A DNA stretch of 41,044 bases from Bacteroidota bacterium (GCA_003389385.1 QQVM01000018.1:1-41044); one strand, 5' to 3'; counted from the stretch's first letter, positions 24,874 through 32,890 are shown. Translations and numbers: made by a program. The notes: generated from the sequence alone by a model not told the origin.

Positions 24874-25938
24874 TCAATCTGATTTTACTGCTTTGGCTGC
24901 GTAAAAAAATACGCTGAACATAAGAACAAAGTAAACTGAAAACAGAATGCTGTAAATATCCTTCCATTCCTTTAAGAACTTTTCAATGATAATTACAAGC
25001 AGTAAGGATATCAGTGTCATGAACCAAAACACAAGAGCCACTTGTCGGTCACTCAGGCCAAGATAAGCCAGCGCATGAGTAGTGTGGTCTTTTCCTCCAA
25101 TGAATGGTGAATTTCCTTTCATAATGCGGTTTATCACTACAGTTGTAGTGTCTATGATGGGCATGATGAAAACAATCAATGGAAGCAGCAGATTTTTTGC
25201 ACTGATGAGTTCTCCGGATGGTGGATCAGCATTCCAAAGATATTTGATTCCGATTGCAGCCAGAAATACTCCTAAAAACTGACTGCCGGTGTCACCCATA
25301 TACATTTTTGAAGGATGCCAGTTATAGTATAGAAATCCTGTCAGCGCCGAAATCACTCCGATCATCATCATAAAATATACAGAGTCGAATTCATGATGGT
25401 ATATCATCACGACCATGATGCATAGAATAATGGAAATGCTTACCGTAGTGGTGATGGCATCCATGTTGTCGAGCATATTCAGGGAATTCATGATGCCTAC
25501 AACCCATAATATTGTAATGATGTAGTTAAGCGGTTCCACGTAGCTCAGGGATATTTCTGAACCGGTTACCAGCAATATCACTCCGCATGTCACCTGAGTC
25601 GTGAATTTTAAAAAAGGCTGAGTGTTGTATGCATCATCCGCCAGGCCCAGTAAAAAACCCAGCATGGTAGCAAGCAGTATGCCTATGAATTCCATACTCA
25701 GAAACACCTGATTGCTGTCGAAGAATATGGAATAGGCGATTATTGAAAGGAGAAAAATGATGTAGAATGAGAATCCTCCCACGGCAGGCTTAGACTGGCT
25801 TCCCCATCGTATCACCGTGTCATTCTGATTTCTGATGCCGAGTGTTCTGACAAATTTCAGAAACAAACGGTTGATCAGAATTGAAAACAGAATACAAACA
25901 AGTACAAATACTCCGTAAACCCAAATATGATAACTCAT
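24874..25938 (-). CDS. WecA/TagO-type polyprenyl-phosphate sugar-1-phosphate transferase
   Basis: A 354-residue polytopic membrane enzyme of the MraY/WecA family that moves a HexNAc-1-phosphate from a UDP-sugar to undecaprenyl phosphate, starting glycan synthesis. Motifs: GLADDAYN (98-105, the Mg-binding Asp pair), NSLNMLDNMDA (151-161), KMYMGDTGSQFLG near 210-222, and the C-terminal HTTHAL loop seen in WecA and TagO. About ten hydrophobic segments are evident. It follows rfbC by 139 nt and has its own promoter candidate and a leader hairpin. UDP-GlcNAc is the usual substrate but is not proven here. Confidence 0.92.
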   Translation of the reverse strand: MSYHIWVYGVFVLVCILFSILINRLFLKFVRTLGIRNQNDTVIRWGSQSKPAVGGFSFYIIFLLSIIAYSIFFDSNQVFLSMEFIGILLATMLGFLLGLADDAYNTQPFLKFTTQVTCGVILLVTGSEISLSYVEPLNYIITILWVVGIMNSLNMLDNMDAITTTVSISIILCIMVVMIYHHEFDSVYFMMMIGVISALTGFLYYNWHPSKMYMGDTGSQFLGVFLAAIGIKYLWNADPPSGELISAKNLLLPLIVFIMPIIDTTTVVINRIMKGNSPFIGGKDHTTHALAYLGLSDRQVALVFWFMTLISLLLVIIIEKFLKEWKDIYSILFSVYFVLMFSVFFYAAKAVKSD

Positions 25939-25947
25939 GCCGCTGCT

Positions 25948-25964
25948 ACTGTGCTTTTCACAGT
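25948..25964 (-). promoter_or_regulatory. Leader hairpin just upstream of the wecA-like start
   Basis: ACTGTG at 25948-25953 pairs with CACAGT at 25959-25964 across a 5-nt loop. The hairpin lies in the predicted mRNA leader and ends 9 nt before the ATG, where it could hinder ribosome access. The stem is only 6 bp, so this is tentative. Confidence 0.35.
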
Positions 25965-25981
25965 ATAAGAATCAAAGTCAG

Positions 25982-26011
25982 CAAAAATATAAAATCGCAG
26001 TAAGGAGGCAA
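25982..26011 (-). promoter_or_regulatory. Bacteroidota-type promoter for the wecA-like gene
   Basis: On the minus strand TTG (26009-26011) is followed after 19 nt by TATTTTTG (25982-25989), matching TTG-N17-23-TAnnTTTG. The start of transcription would be near 25975, about 37 nt before the ATG. The -33 trinucleotide lies inside the split motif also found at 37550-37573. Confidence 0.5.
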
Positions 26012-26033
26012 GACAATTTTGCATTGTGCTGAT
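26007..26033. repeat. Split intergenic motif, copy 1
   Basis: GGCAAGACAAT (26007-26017), a 6-nt spacer, and TTGTGCTGAT (26024-26033). The same 11-mer and 10-mer recur at 37550-37573 with a 3-nt spacer. The two halves contain ACAAT/ATTGT, so a short stem can form. This copy lies 45-71 nt beyond the rfbC stop. Confidence 0.55.
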
Positions 26034-26077
26034 TTGCTTGGTGATTTTTATCAGGATTGAATTATCGTAATGGAAGA

Positions 26078-26632
26078 TTAATCCATCTCTTCCGTGTTGC
26101 GCAGGAACTCGCTCCAGGTAGGGAGCTTAAGGTCTTTCTCCGAAACCATCGCATTCTGCACTTTCCAGTCGATGCTTAATTCCGGATCATCATATCTGAT
26201 TCCACGGTCAGATTGAGGATGATAATAACGGGTAACTTTATATAGAAATACCGTATTTTCCTGAAATGAGGAAAAGCCATGTGCGAATCCTTCAGGAATC
26301 CAAAGCATTTTTCTGTTTGCTGCCGAAAGTTCTATTGAGAAATGTCTTCCGAAAGTCTTTGAGCTTTTACGTATGTCCAGTACCACGTCAAGGGCGGCTC
26401 CAGATACTACTCGTACCAGTTTACCCTGGCTGTGTGGCCACTTCTGATAATGAAGCCCCCTGATCACATTTTTAGAACTATTACTCTGATTGTCCTGGCA
26501 AAACTCAGTATCAATGCCGTAATCAGAAAAAAGTTTCATGTTGTAAGTTTCAAAAAACTCACCGCGAGGGTCCGAATGCGTTCTCGGCTCAATGATTACA
26601 ATTCCCTCCAAAGGGCCGGGCGTGAATTTCAT
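26078..26632 (-). CDS. rfbC: dTDP-4-dehydrorhamnose 3,5-epimerase
   Basis: A 184-residue RmlC cupin converting dTDP-4-keto-6-deoxyglucose to the L-lyxo isomer, precursor of dTDP-L-rhamnose. The catalytic His61 is in IRGLHYQ and Tyr131 in FLYKVTRYYHP. SDPRGEFFETY near 20-30 and LWIPEGFAHGF near 110-120 are also typical. The canonical tail YDDPELSIDW is present. It lies 28 nt after wzc and ends that operon. The other rhamnose genes (rmlA, rmlB, rmlD) are not in the window and would have to be elsewhere. It is closer to classical RmlC than the copy at 13365-13916. Confidence 0.92.
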   Translation of the reverse strand: MKFTPGPLEGIVIIEPRTHSDPRGEFFETYNMKLFSDYGIDTEFCQDNQSNSSKNVIRGLHYQKWPHSQGKLVRVVSGAALDVVLDIRKSSKTFGRHFSIELSAANRKMLWIPEGFAHGFSSFQENTVFLYKVTRYYHPQSDRGIRYDDPELSIDWKVQNAMVSEKDLKLPTWSEFLRNTEEMD

Positions 26633-26660
26633 TTTCAGTGAATAGTTTGGTAGATATGAC

Positions 26661-29075
26661 TTATTTTTTTCCTAAGCGGGCTTTGAATGCCTGCCAGGTA
26701 GTCAGTGGCTTCTTAGCCTCATCATCGTAGTACCCATAGCCGTATCCGTAGCCATATCCATATCCGTAACCGTACCCGTATCCATACCTGAAGCGAGAAG
26801 TTTCAACTCCGTTCAAAACAACTGCGAGGTTTCTGACTTTAGATTCTTCAATCAGGCGGTTGAGGTTATTGATGAACATTCGTTTAGAATACTGCGCTCG
26901 TATGATGTAAATAGGATAGTCTGCATTTTGAATTACATCAACACCATCCGTAACGATTCCCACAGGCGGAGTATCGATTATCACCACATCATATTTCGAT
27001 TTTAAATACTCAACCAGCTCAACCATTTTTCGGCTCAGGATGAGTTCCGAAGGATTTGGAGGTATCGGACCTGCTGTGATAAAATCAAGATTGGTCAGGT
27101 TGCTTTTCCTGATGCAATTGTCGGCTTCGTCTTTGCCAATGAGGATGGTACTCATTCCCTTGGTGTTTTCCACATTGAAGCCCAGGTGAATCTTAGGCTT
27201 ACGCATGTCAAGGTCAATGATCACAACTCTTTTCTCAGAAAAAGCGATTACACCGGCAAGATTAATTGCTACAAATGTCTTTCCCTCTCCTGAGATAGTG
27301 GATGTAATAGCTACCACCTTTGGACCGGGTTCATTACTTATGAATTGAAGATTGGTCCGCACCGAACGGAATGATTCCGAGATCGCGGATTTGGGATTCT
27401 TGTCAACCAATAGCTGCGAGACCGGAATTTCATTTTTATACTTTGGTATTATTCCCAGCAGCGCTGCGTCTGTATAAAGATTAATTTCATCAAGCGTGGT
27501 GATCTCATTGTAGAAAAGATATTTGACGAATATTATCAGAAAGCTGATGATGAAACCGAGCAGGAGGGATCCGGCTATCACAAGTCTTCTGTTAGGGCTC
27601 AGCGGATTCACGGCTGGCTTACCTCTTTCAAGTACGATGTTGTTAGAAATGATTCCCGCCTTGGTTATTGAAAACTCGACTTTCTTTTCTAACAGGAGCT
27701 GGTAGAACTTTTGATTGATTTCAAAAAGACGGCTTAACCTGGATAATTCGGCTTCCTGTGAAGGAAGCTTGAGAAAATTCCCTTCGAATTCCCTAATACG
27801 CTCATCGATATTATTGATTTTTTCCCTGATGGACAATCTTGCGTTTTGTATGCTCATCACAAGATTCTTTTTCTGGAAATCAATATCCTGCTCCAGAGAA
27901 ATCACAGCTGCATTCTTGTCCGTTGCAATGAATCGAAGATTGCTTCTCTTGTCTTCAAGTTCATGAATTTTGGACACTATGGAAAGTATCACCCCGTCAG
28001 AGTATGACCCTGATAAAAACGGAAGAAGACTCTCCACTTCAGAGTCAGAGGTAATGTCTCTCTCAAGCCGGTTCATCACCGCAAGCTGCAGCTGCATTTC
28101 AACTCTCTGTTCAATGAGCTTGTTGATGTGAGTCAGCGCTTCGCTGGCATTCTGCCGCGGATCAATGATCATGTTGTCTTTCTTGAATTGCTCGAGTGAG
28201 CCTTCAGAAGCCCTGAGTTCAACGTCTATCCCGGCAACAGTTTCATTGATAAAATCAAGCGACTTGATTGCACCTTCGGATTTTCGCTCCCGGTCGTATT
28301 CGTTGAATTCATCCATGATGCTGTTCACGAAATCTGATGCTTTGACGGCATTGTTGTCGTTAAACTTAATCAGTATGGTTTGTGCAACCTGATTCATCAA
28401 CACCACTGTGAGGTTTTTAAAATACCTTTCTACAAGGGTTGTGGAATTGTTAATGATAAAATAGTATGCTTCGTCTTGCAGGTTTATCTCCTGTTTCTGG
28501 ATGGCAGCCCAGTTCTGCACAGTCATCCTGAACTTCAATCCGGGAACTTTATTCCAGACATTTGTCTGGAACGCCTTCACTTTTTCTCCTTCATGTGTAG
28601 GGTATCTCAAATGAAAAACCTTCTCACTTTCAAAATCCAGGTAAAAAGGAATACTGAAAATTGCTGAATCCTCAATTTCATACTCTATGCGAAAAGGACT
28701 GCTTAGGTACATTTCATGGTCAATCACTTTGCCGTGAGCGTAATAGCTGACATCAAGCGGAAGAGCTCCGACAACCCTGCTGACAATTACACGAGACCTG
28801 ATAAGTTCCACATCCCCGGCAAGCTGATTGCTTCCCAACACTTCAAGTGCCTGGTTACTTCCAATATTCAGTACCGCATTGGCTGTGTTAACTGTTCCGA
28901 TCTTCAGAATGCCACGCGATTCGTAAATCGGCAAAGTGTATCGGAGATAAAGGAAAGCTGATGTAAAACAAATTGTCAATATGACAAATAACCAATAGGC
29001 GTTTTTCTTGGCAATTATGGAAAAAAGCTTAAAGTCAAATTCTTCGTTGAGATTGGTTATTTTTTTCTTTCCCAT
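26661..29075 (-). CDS. wzc: Wzc-type polysaccharide co-polymerase and tyrosine autokinase
   Basis: An 804-residue inner-membrane protein fusing a chain-length regulator to a bacterial tyrosine kinase. The first membrane helix is near 29-50, followed by a large periplasmic region with coiled coils (about 260-460). A Pro-rich segment (KPAVNPLSPNRR) and a second helix lie near 505-530. The kinase has Walker A (ISGEGKT, about 590-597), Walker A' (VVIIDLDMRKP) and Walker B (VVIIDTPP). Near the C-terminus a run of alternating Gly-Tyr contains 11 tyrosines, and these are the expected autophosphorylation sites. Wza and Wzc together export polysaccharide across the envelope; the gap between the two genes is one base. 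Kinase and chain-length roles follow from the family. Confidence 0.93.
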   Translation of the reverse strand: MGKKKITNLNEEFDFKLFSIIAKKNAYWLFVILTICFTSAFLYLRYTLPIYESRGILKIGTVNTANAVLNIGSNQALEVLGSNQLAGDVELIRSRVIVSRVVGALPLDVSYYAHGKVIDHEMYLSSPFRIEYEIEDSAIFSIPFYLDFESEKVFHLRYPTHEGEKVKAFQTNVWNKVPGLKFRMTVQNWAAIQKQEINLQDEAYYFIINNSTTLVERYFKNLTVVLMNQVAQTILIKFNDNNAVKASDFVNSIMDEFNEYDRERKSEGAIKSLDFINETVAGIDVELRASEGSLEQFKKDNMIIDPRQNASEALTHINKLIEQRVEMQLQLAVMNRLERDITSDSEVESLLPFLSGSYSDGVILSIVSKIHELEDKRSNLRFIATDKNAAVISLEQDIDFQKKNLVMSIQNARLSIREKINNIDERIREFEGNFLKLPSQEAELSRLSRLFEINQKFYQLLLEKKVEFSITKAGIISNNIVLERGKPAVNPLSPNRRLVIAGSLLLGFIISFLIIFVKYLFYNEITTLDEINLYTDAALLGIIPKYKNEIPVSQLLVDKNPKSAISESFRSVRTNLQFISNEPGPKVVAITSTISGEGKTFVAINLAGVIAFSEKRVVIIDLDMRKPKIHLGFNVENTKGMSTILIGKDEADNCIRKSNLTNLDFITAGPIPPNPSELILSRKMVELVEYLKSKYDVVIIDTPPVGIVTDGVDVIQNADYPIYIIRAQYSKRMFINNLNRLIEESKVRNLAVVLNGVETSRFRYGYGYGYGYGYGYGYGYGYYDDEAKKPLTTWQAFKARLGKK
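26727..26786 (-). repeat. Gly-Tyr dipeptide repeat encoding the Wzc tyrosine cluster
   Basis: Twenty codons encode 11 tyrosines and 9 glycines in nearly strict alternation, ending in two adjacent tyrosines. Glycine uses all four third bases and tyrosine both, so the DNA repeat is imperfect although the peptide repeat is nearly exact. Confidence 0.9.
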
Positions 29076-29076
29076 T

Positions 29077-29817
29077 CTAATTCTGTACGATATTAATAAC
29101 CAATAAAACAGCCGTCAGGATTCCGACAATTGGAGTCAACTGCTGGAACAGGCGTTCTTTGTATTGTGGTCCTGACTCGACATAAATAATATCATTGGAA
29201 AATACCCGCATGTCCGAGTTACGGAGCGCGTCAATGGAAGAAATATCCACAAGATGCACTTGTGGATTTCTCAGATCGCCTCTGATGATTTTTATTCTGT
29301 AGGCTTTCCCGTTAGTTGGAATTCCTCCTGATAACGCAAGTGCGTCTAGCAGTGTGGTGTTGTCACTTTCGAGAGTTACCATGTTTCCTCTTCCTCCGTC
29401 GCCCTGAAATACCAGCACCTGGCGGTTCACTACTTTTACAAGGACAAATGGCTGCTTGTAATAAACTTCATACTTCTTTTGCAGCAATTCTTCGACTTCA
29501 GAGATGGTCATGCCTCGCACATAAATCCTTCCAATCAAAGGAAGCTTTACAGCTCCGTCAGGTTCAACAATGTAATTTACAATGTGTGCCACATTCGGAT
29601 TGTTAACCGCAGTGATATCAACTAAGCGAAAGCCGTCGTTGCTGAAAATATGCAGTTCCAGCTTGTCGTTTTCTACAATCTTGTAGCTGTAAGATGCGGC
29701 TGAAACCGTGTCCTTCACGAATTGATAATCCTTAGGCGTCTGAAACATCCTGTTTGGGGCAAGAGCTCGGCAACCGAAGAGGGAAATGATGATTAATAGA
29801 GAAATTAAACTCCTCAT
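29077..29817 (-). CDS. wza: Wza-type polysaccharide export lipoprotein
   Basis: An outer-membrane polysaccharide export protein of about 246 residues. The start is placed at the ATG at 29815-29817, giving a lipoprotein signal (MRSLISLLIIISLFGC) with lipobox LFGC; an upstream ATG at 29835 would add six residues. The polysaccharide export domain (PF02563) covers about 40-125, with VNYIVEPDGAVKLPLIGRIYVRGMTISEVEELL. An SLBB-type segment follows (VLVFQGDGGRGNMVTLE, TTLLDALALSGGIP). A C-terminal hydrophobic helix (PIVGILTAVLLVINI) matches the membrane-spanning helix of Wza. It is shorter than E. coli Wza (379 residues), as is usual in Bacteroidota. wzc follows after one base. Confidence 0.92.
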   Translation of the reverse strand: MRSLISLLIIISLFGCRALAPNRMFQTPKDYQFVKDTVSAASYSYKIVENDKLELHIFSNDGFRLVDITAVNNPNVAHIVNYIVEPDGAVKLPLIGRIYVRGMTISEVEELLQKKYEVYYKQPFVLVKVVNRQVLVFQGDGGRGNMVTLESDNTTLLDALALSGGIPTNGKAYRIKIIRGDLRNPQVHLVDISSIDALRNSDMRVFSNDIIYVESGPQYKERLFQQLTPIVGILTAVLLVINIVQN

Positions 29818-29870
29818 AAATGGATATTCTGGCAAAAATAAACTATTTAATGGAAAATAAAATCCTGGTT

Positions 29871-31073
29871 TCAGCGCCTTTTCTTAGCTTTTCTTAGGAG
29901 CATCTCATAGTATTGTTTCGTGTCGGATACAAGACGTGTGTAATGAAATCTGTCGCACACGAGTTTCCAGCCGGATTGCATCATATGAGAACGTTTGTCA
30001 TCATTTTCGGTCAGTTCTAAAAGCCGTTCACTGAAAGTTTCTGGTTCAAAATCAGATGTCAGTAAAGCAGTTTCTCCTTCCAACACAATGTTTTCAATTC
30101 CGCCTACACGTGTGCTCACTATCGGCTTATTCCCTGCCTGGGCTTCGATAAGACTTACCGGCGTGCCTTCATTCAGCGAGCTGAGTGCTACTATGTCCAA
30201 TCCGGATACAACAAGGTCAATATCATGTATCCAACTGCATAAGGTTATTGTTGCCTTTGCAGGTTTATCAGGAAAATAACAATAGTCCATCCCAAGTTTT
30301 TCTGCCAAATCACTAATGTATTGCCTTTCCGGCCCGTCGCCTATAAGGAAAAAGCGGACCTTCTTCCTGCTTTTGGAATGTACCAGCTTTGCAGCTTTTA
30401 AAAAGAGTGAATGATTCTTGATCGGCACCAGCCGTCCTATGATTCCAACCGCAATTTCTTCATCTTCCAGAAGGTATTTTTTTCGGAATGCAACTCTCTT
30501 TGATTCTGTATTCTCCTGAAATTTACTCAGGTCAAATCCCAAAGGAATCACTCTCAATTTTTCCTGTTTGCAAAGTTTATAATGAATGGCCAGCTCGAAT
30601 TTTTGCTTTTCACTGATGGCTATGATGCCGCTGCTTTTCTTTGCCAGATAACGCTCAATCGCGAGAAAAAATTTACTGGATAGTTTCCCGAAGTATGAAT
30701 GAAAAACATGTCCGTGAAAGGTATGTACTACCACAGGAACTTTTTCACTGAACGCTGCAAGACGCCCGATTGTACCGGCTTTTGCAGCATGAGTGTGAAC
30801 TATATCGGGTTTAAATTCCCTGATGATCTTTTTAATCTTCCTGTATGCTTTCCAGTCTCTCAGGGGATTTAGACTTCTTTTCATCTCCGGCACATGAATA
30901 TAATCCAGCCCCATTCCTTTAACTATGAAAGCGGAACTCTCTTCTGTACTTTCCTTTTCACCGCAAACCAGAAGCGTCTCATACTCTTCAGGCATGTGTT
31001 TGGTCAGCAAAGACACATTCAATGTGGGACCGCCCAGATTAAGACGGTTGATGATGCGTAGAATTCTTGGCAC
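29871..31073 (-). CDS. Glycosyltransferase family 4
   Basis: A 400-residue GT-B enzyme. It begins ILRIINRLNLGGPTLNVSLL, the GT4 N-terminal strand and Gly-Gly acceptor loop, then has VHTHAAKAGTIGRLAAF and HTFHGHVFHSYFG near 93-130. In the C-terminal half, GIIGRLVPIKNHSLFLKAA (the conserved GRL..KN donor segment) and SSLNEGTPVSLIEAQAGNKPIV carry the EX7E motif. It should transfer a sugar from an NDP donor to a lipid-linked acceptor on the cytoplasmic face. It is the first gene of the wza-wzc-rfbC operon, 53 nt upstream of wza, and it has a palindrome and a -7 element just upstream. Confidence 0.92.
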   Translation of the reverse strand: MPRILRIINRLNLGGPTLNVSLLTKHMPEEYETLLVCGEKESTEESSAFIVKGMGLDYIHVPEMKRSLNPLRDWKAYRKIKKIIREFKPDIVHTHAAKAGTIGRLAAFSEKVPVVVHTFHGHVFHSYFGKLSSKFFLAIERYLAKKSSGIIAISEKQKFELAIHYKLCKQEKLRVIPLGFDLSKFQENTESKRVAFRKKYLLEDEEIAVGIIGRLVPIKNHSLFLKAAKLVHSKSRKKVRFFLIGDGPERQYISDLAEKLGMDYCYFPDKPAKATITLCSWIHDIDLVVSGLDIVALSSLNEGTPVSLIEAQAGNKPIVSTRVGGIENIVLEGETALLTSDFEPETFSERLLELTENDDKRSHMMQSGWKLVCDRFHYTRLVSDTKQYYEMLLRKAKKRR

Positions 31074-31091
31074 AAACTCGAATTTTCAGGC

Positions 31092-31110
31092 GTCAAATAT
31101 ACTATTTGAC
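31092..31110. promoter_or_regulatory. 19-bp palindrome overlapping the -7 element of the GT4-wza-wzc operon
   Basis: GTCAAATATACTATTTGAC has perfect 8-bp arms around TAC. On the minus strand TATATTTG (31094-31101) is an exact -7 match and lies mostly within the palindrome, 20-28 nt before the ATG. A repressor binding here would block the promoter. No clear TTG is seen at the -33 distance. Confidence 0.5.
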
Positions 31111-31251
31111 CTCTCTGCTTTAATATCTGATTTCATCAATCAATGATTTGGATTAGTCAATATCTTAATTCGCTCAAAGGGCTGAAATATAATCGTCTGT
31201 CCTTGGGTTTTCCTCCTGATAATTATTTACATTGAATCTGAAATGATTGGA

Positions 31252-31280
31252 TTGTTTATCTGTGTATTTACTTATCTTCG
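31252..31280 (+). promoter_or_regulatory. Promoter for the FKBP lipoprotein gene
   Basis: TTG (31252-31254), 18 nt, then TATCTTCG (31273-31280). Transcription would start near 31287, between the two candidate ATGs, which excludes the one at 31243 and supports 31300. Confidence 0.5.
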
Positions 31281-31299
31281 CGGCTCAAAAAAATCAATT

Positions 31300-31992
31300 A
31301 TGAACAATAAGGTATTATTATTGGCCGCCTGCTTTAGCTTGGCCACGCTTTTTTCCTGCAACGGACAAAAAGGAAAAACTCAGGTGAGTCTTAAAAATGC
31401 AGCTGACTCTGTAGCTTATGGCATCGGTGTGTCAATCGGTAGTAATATGAAGAAAGACGGACTTGATTCACTGAATCTTGATGTGATGAAAGCCGGAATC
31501 CACGCGGCTTTGAAAGGGGACAGTCTGTTGTTGACCGGTATGCAGGCTCAGGATGTGATCCAGGAATACCTCACTCAAAAGCAAAGCCAAAAGAGCGCCC
31601 GCAATAAAGAAAGCGGTCAGAAATTCCTCGAGGAAAACAAGAAAAAATCAGGTGTCATAACATTGCCTAGCGGTCTCCAATACATGGTGATCACAGATGG
31701 CAAAGGACCAAAACCTTCTGAAACTGACACAGTGGAAACGCATTATCATGGAACATTAATCGACGGAACAGTATTTGACAGTTCAGTGGAAAGGGGAGAG
31801 CCCGTTGAGTTTCCTGTAAATGCAGTGATTCCTGGTTGGACTGAAGCCTTGCAACTTATGAATGTTGGCTCCAAATGGAAATTGTTCATTCCTTCTGATC
31901 TTGCCTATGGGGACCGTCAGGCCGGCCCTGATATCATGCCGCATTCAGCTCTTGTTTTCGAAGTGGAATTGATTTCCATCAAGGGAAAATAA
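31300..31992 (+). CDS. FKBP-type peptidyl-prolyl cis-trans isomerase, lipoprotein
   Basis: A 230-residue Mip/FkpA-like foldase. With the start at 31300 it opens MNNKVLLLAACFSLATLFSC, a lipoprotein signal with lipobox LFSC. An upstream ATG at 31243 would precede the promoter. The N-terminal dimerisation domain is seen in ADSVAYGIGVSIGSNM and a long charged helix (LTQKQSQKSARNKES). The FKBP domain runs from about 115: VETHYHGTLIDGTVFDSS, VIPGWTEALQLM, SKWKLFIPSDLAYG and a final strand ALVFEVELISI. It probably helps fold exported proteins in the periplasm. A strong terminator follows 20 nt after the stop. Confidence 0.93.
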   Translation: MNNKVLLLAACFSLATLFSCNGQKGKTQVSLKNAADSVAYGIGVSIGSNMKKDGLDSLNLDVMKAGIHAALKGDSLLLTGMQAQDVIQEYLTQKQSQKSARNKESGQKFLEENKKKSGVITLPSGLQYMVITDGKGPKPSETDTVETHYHGTLIDGTVFDSSVERGEPVEFPVNAVIPGWTEALQLMNVGSKWKLFIPSDLAYGDRQAGPDIMPHSALVFEVELISIKGK

Positions 31993-32011
31993 TCAATCTT
32001 ATATCTTATAG

Positions 32012-32046
32012 AAAGCATCTCGGAAACGGGGTGCTTTTTGTTTTTT
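32012..32046 (+). terminator. Intrinsic terminator after the FKBP gene
   Basis: AAAGCATCTC (32012-32021) pairs with GGGGTGCTTT (32028-32037) using two G-T wobbles, around the loop GGAAAC. A T-rich tract runs to 32046. Confidence 0.85.
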
Positions 32047-32125
32047 CTGAGCATGCATAAAAAACACCTAAAATTTTTTGTTATTGATAATCAGAAAGAT
32101 AACACTATCTTATAATTGTTTTTAG

Positions 32126-32144
32126 TACTATGTATTGCATAGTA
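32126..32144. promoter_or_regulatory. Palindromic operator candidate for the PadR operon
   Basis: TACTATGTATTGCATAGTA has perfect 7-bp arms with a 5-nt centre. The -33 TTG (32135-32137) of the promoter candidate lies at its centre, so a bound repressor would cover the promoter. The gene for a PadR-type repressor is second in the operon, which makes autoregulation the simplest reading. Confidence 0.55.
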
Positions 32145-32166
32145 GCTTTTTATAACCATATCTTTG
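32135..32166 (+). promoter_or_regulatory. Promoter of the DUF2807-PadR-PspC operon
   Basis: TTG (32135-32137), 21 nt, then TATCTTTG (32159-32166), an exact -7 match. The leader would be about 40 nt to the ATG at 32212. Confidence 0.6.
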
Positions 32167-32211
32167 CATAACCATTTCATCATTGTTATCTAACACATAA
32201 ACACAACAGCC

Positions 32212-32844
32212 ATGAAAAGCAAATTCATCATTTCGGTTTTAATGTTTCTCAGCACAGCCTGTATTTTCAGGACAGAAGGTTCTTCTGCTGATTTTACTTA
32301 CGATAAAAAATCTCTCGCTGAGTTTTACAGTCTCAAAGTGGATGTGCCAGCCAACATTATCCTCTCTCAGTCTGATGCTGAAGAAATCAGGATTGAAGGA
32401 GAAAGGAGGGAACTGACAAAAGTTTCTTCCAATGTTGACAAAGGCACACTGATAATTTCGGGAAAGAATTCTGTTCCGCTCACAATTTACCTGTCTGTAA
32501 AAAACCTGAACAGGATTGAAGTGAATGGATCTGCCAGGGTTTTTGTAAATGGATTGCTGAACTCCGATGTCATGCTTCTAAAGGTCAATGGCAGCGGCAG
32601 TATTTCCGCCGACGTAAGAAGTCTTGCCCTAGGCTTGATAGTGAAGGGCGACGGAAAGATTTATGCAAGGGGAAGCACCGGGCGCAGTTTCGCGAAAATT
32701 ACCGGACATGGTCAAATCAGCACCACGGGCCTCAGCTCCTTCAACCATACTGAAAGTGTTATGAGGAATGAATCAGAGATTCCCGGACAAACAGAAAAAG
32801 AAAAAAAGAATTCGAAAAGACCGCTACTGCGGATTCACGAATAA
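32212..32844 (+). CDS. DUF2807 (head GIN domain) exported protein
   Basis: A 210-residue exported protein. The signal peptide (MKSKFIISVLMFLSTAC) ends in STAC, which could be a weak lipobox. From about 37 the protein matches the head GIN/DUF2807 beta-solenoid: FYSLKVDVPANIILSQSD, GTLIISGK, LNRIEVNGSARVFVNG and LLKVNGSGSISADV, with the regular Gly-Ser turns of the family. The last 35 residues are charged and Lys/Glu-rich (QTEKEKKNSKR), unlike the domain. It is the first gene of an operon with a PadR regulator and a PspC protein, a grouping common in Bacteroidota and thought to belong to envelope stress. Biochemical function is unknown. Confidence 0.85.
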   Translation: MKSKFIISVLMFLSTACIFRTEGSSADFTYDKKSLAEFYSLKVDVPANIILSQSDAEEIRIEGERRELTKVSSNVDKGTLIISGKNSVPLTIYLSVKNLNRIEVNGSARVFVNGLLNSDVMLLKVNGSGSISADVRSLALGLIVKGDGKIYARGSTGRSFAKITGHGQISTTGLSSFNHTESVMRNESEIPGQTEKEKKNSKRPLLRIHE

Positions 32845-32890
32845 TTGAAATAGAAATAATCCATGAATATTAATTTATAACTTCATAACA

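Noticed and set aside
26727-26786. Phase-variable microsatellite in wzc
   Set aside because: The hexamer units differ at third positions, and gain or loss of a unit would keep the frame, so on-off switching by slippage is not expected.
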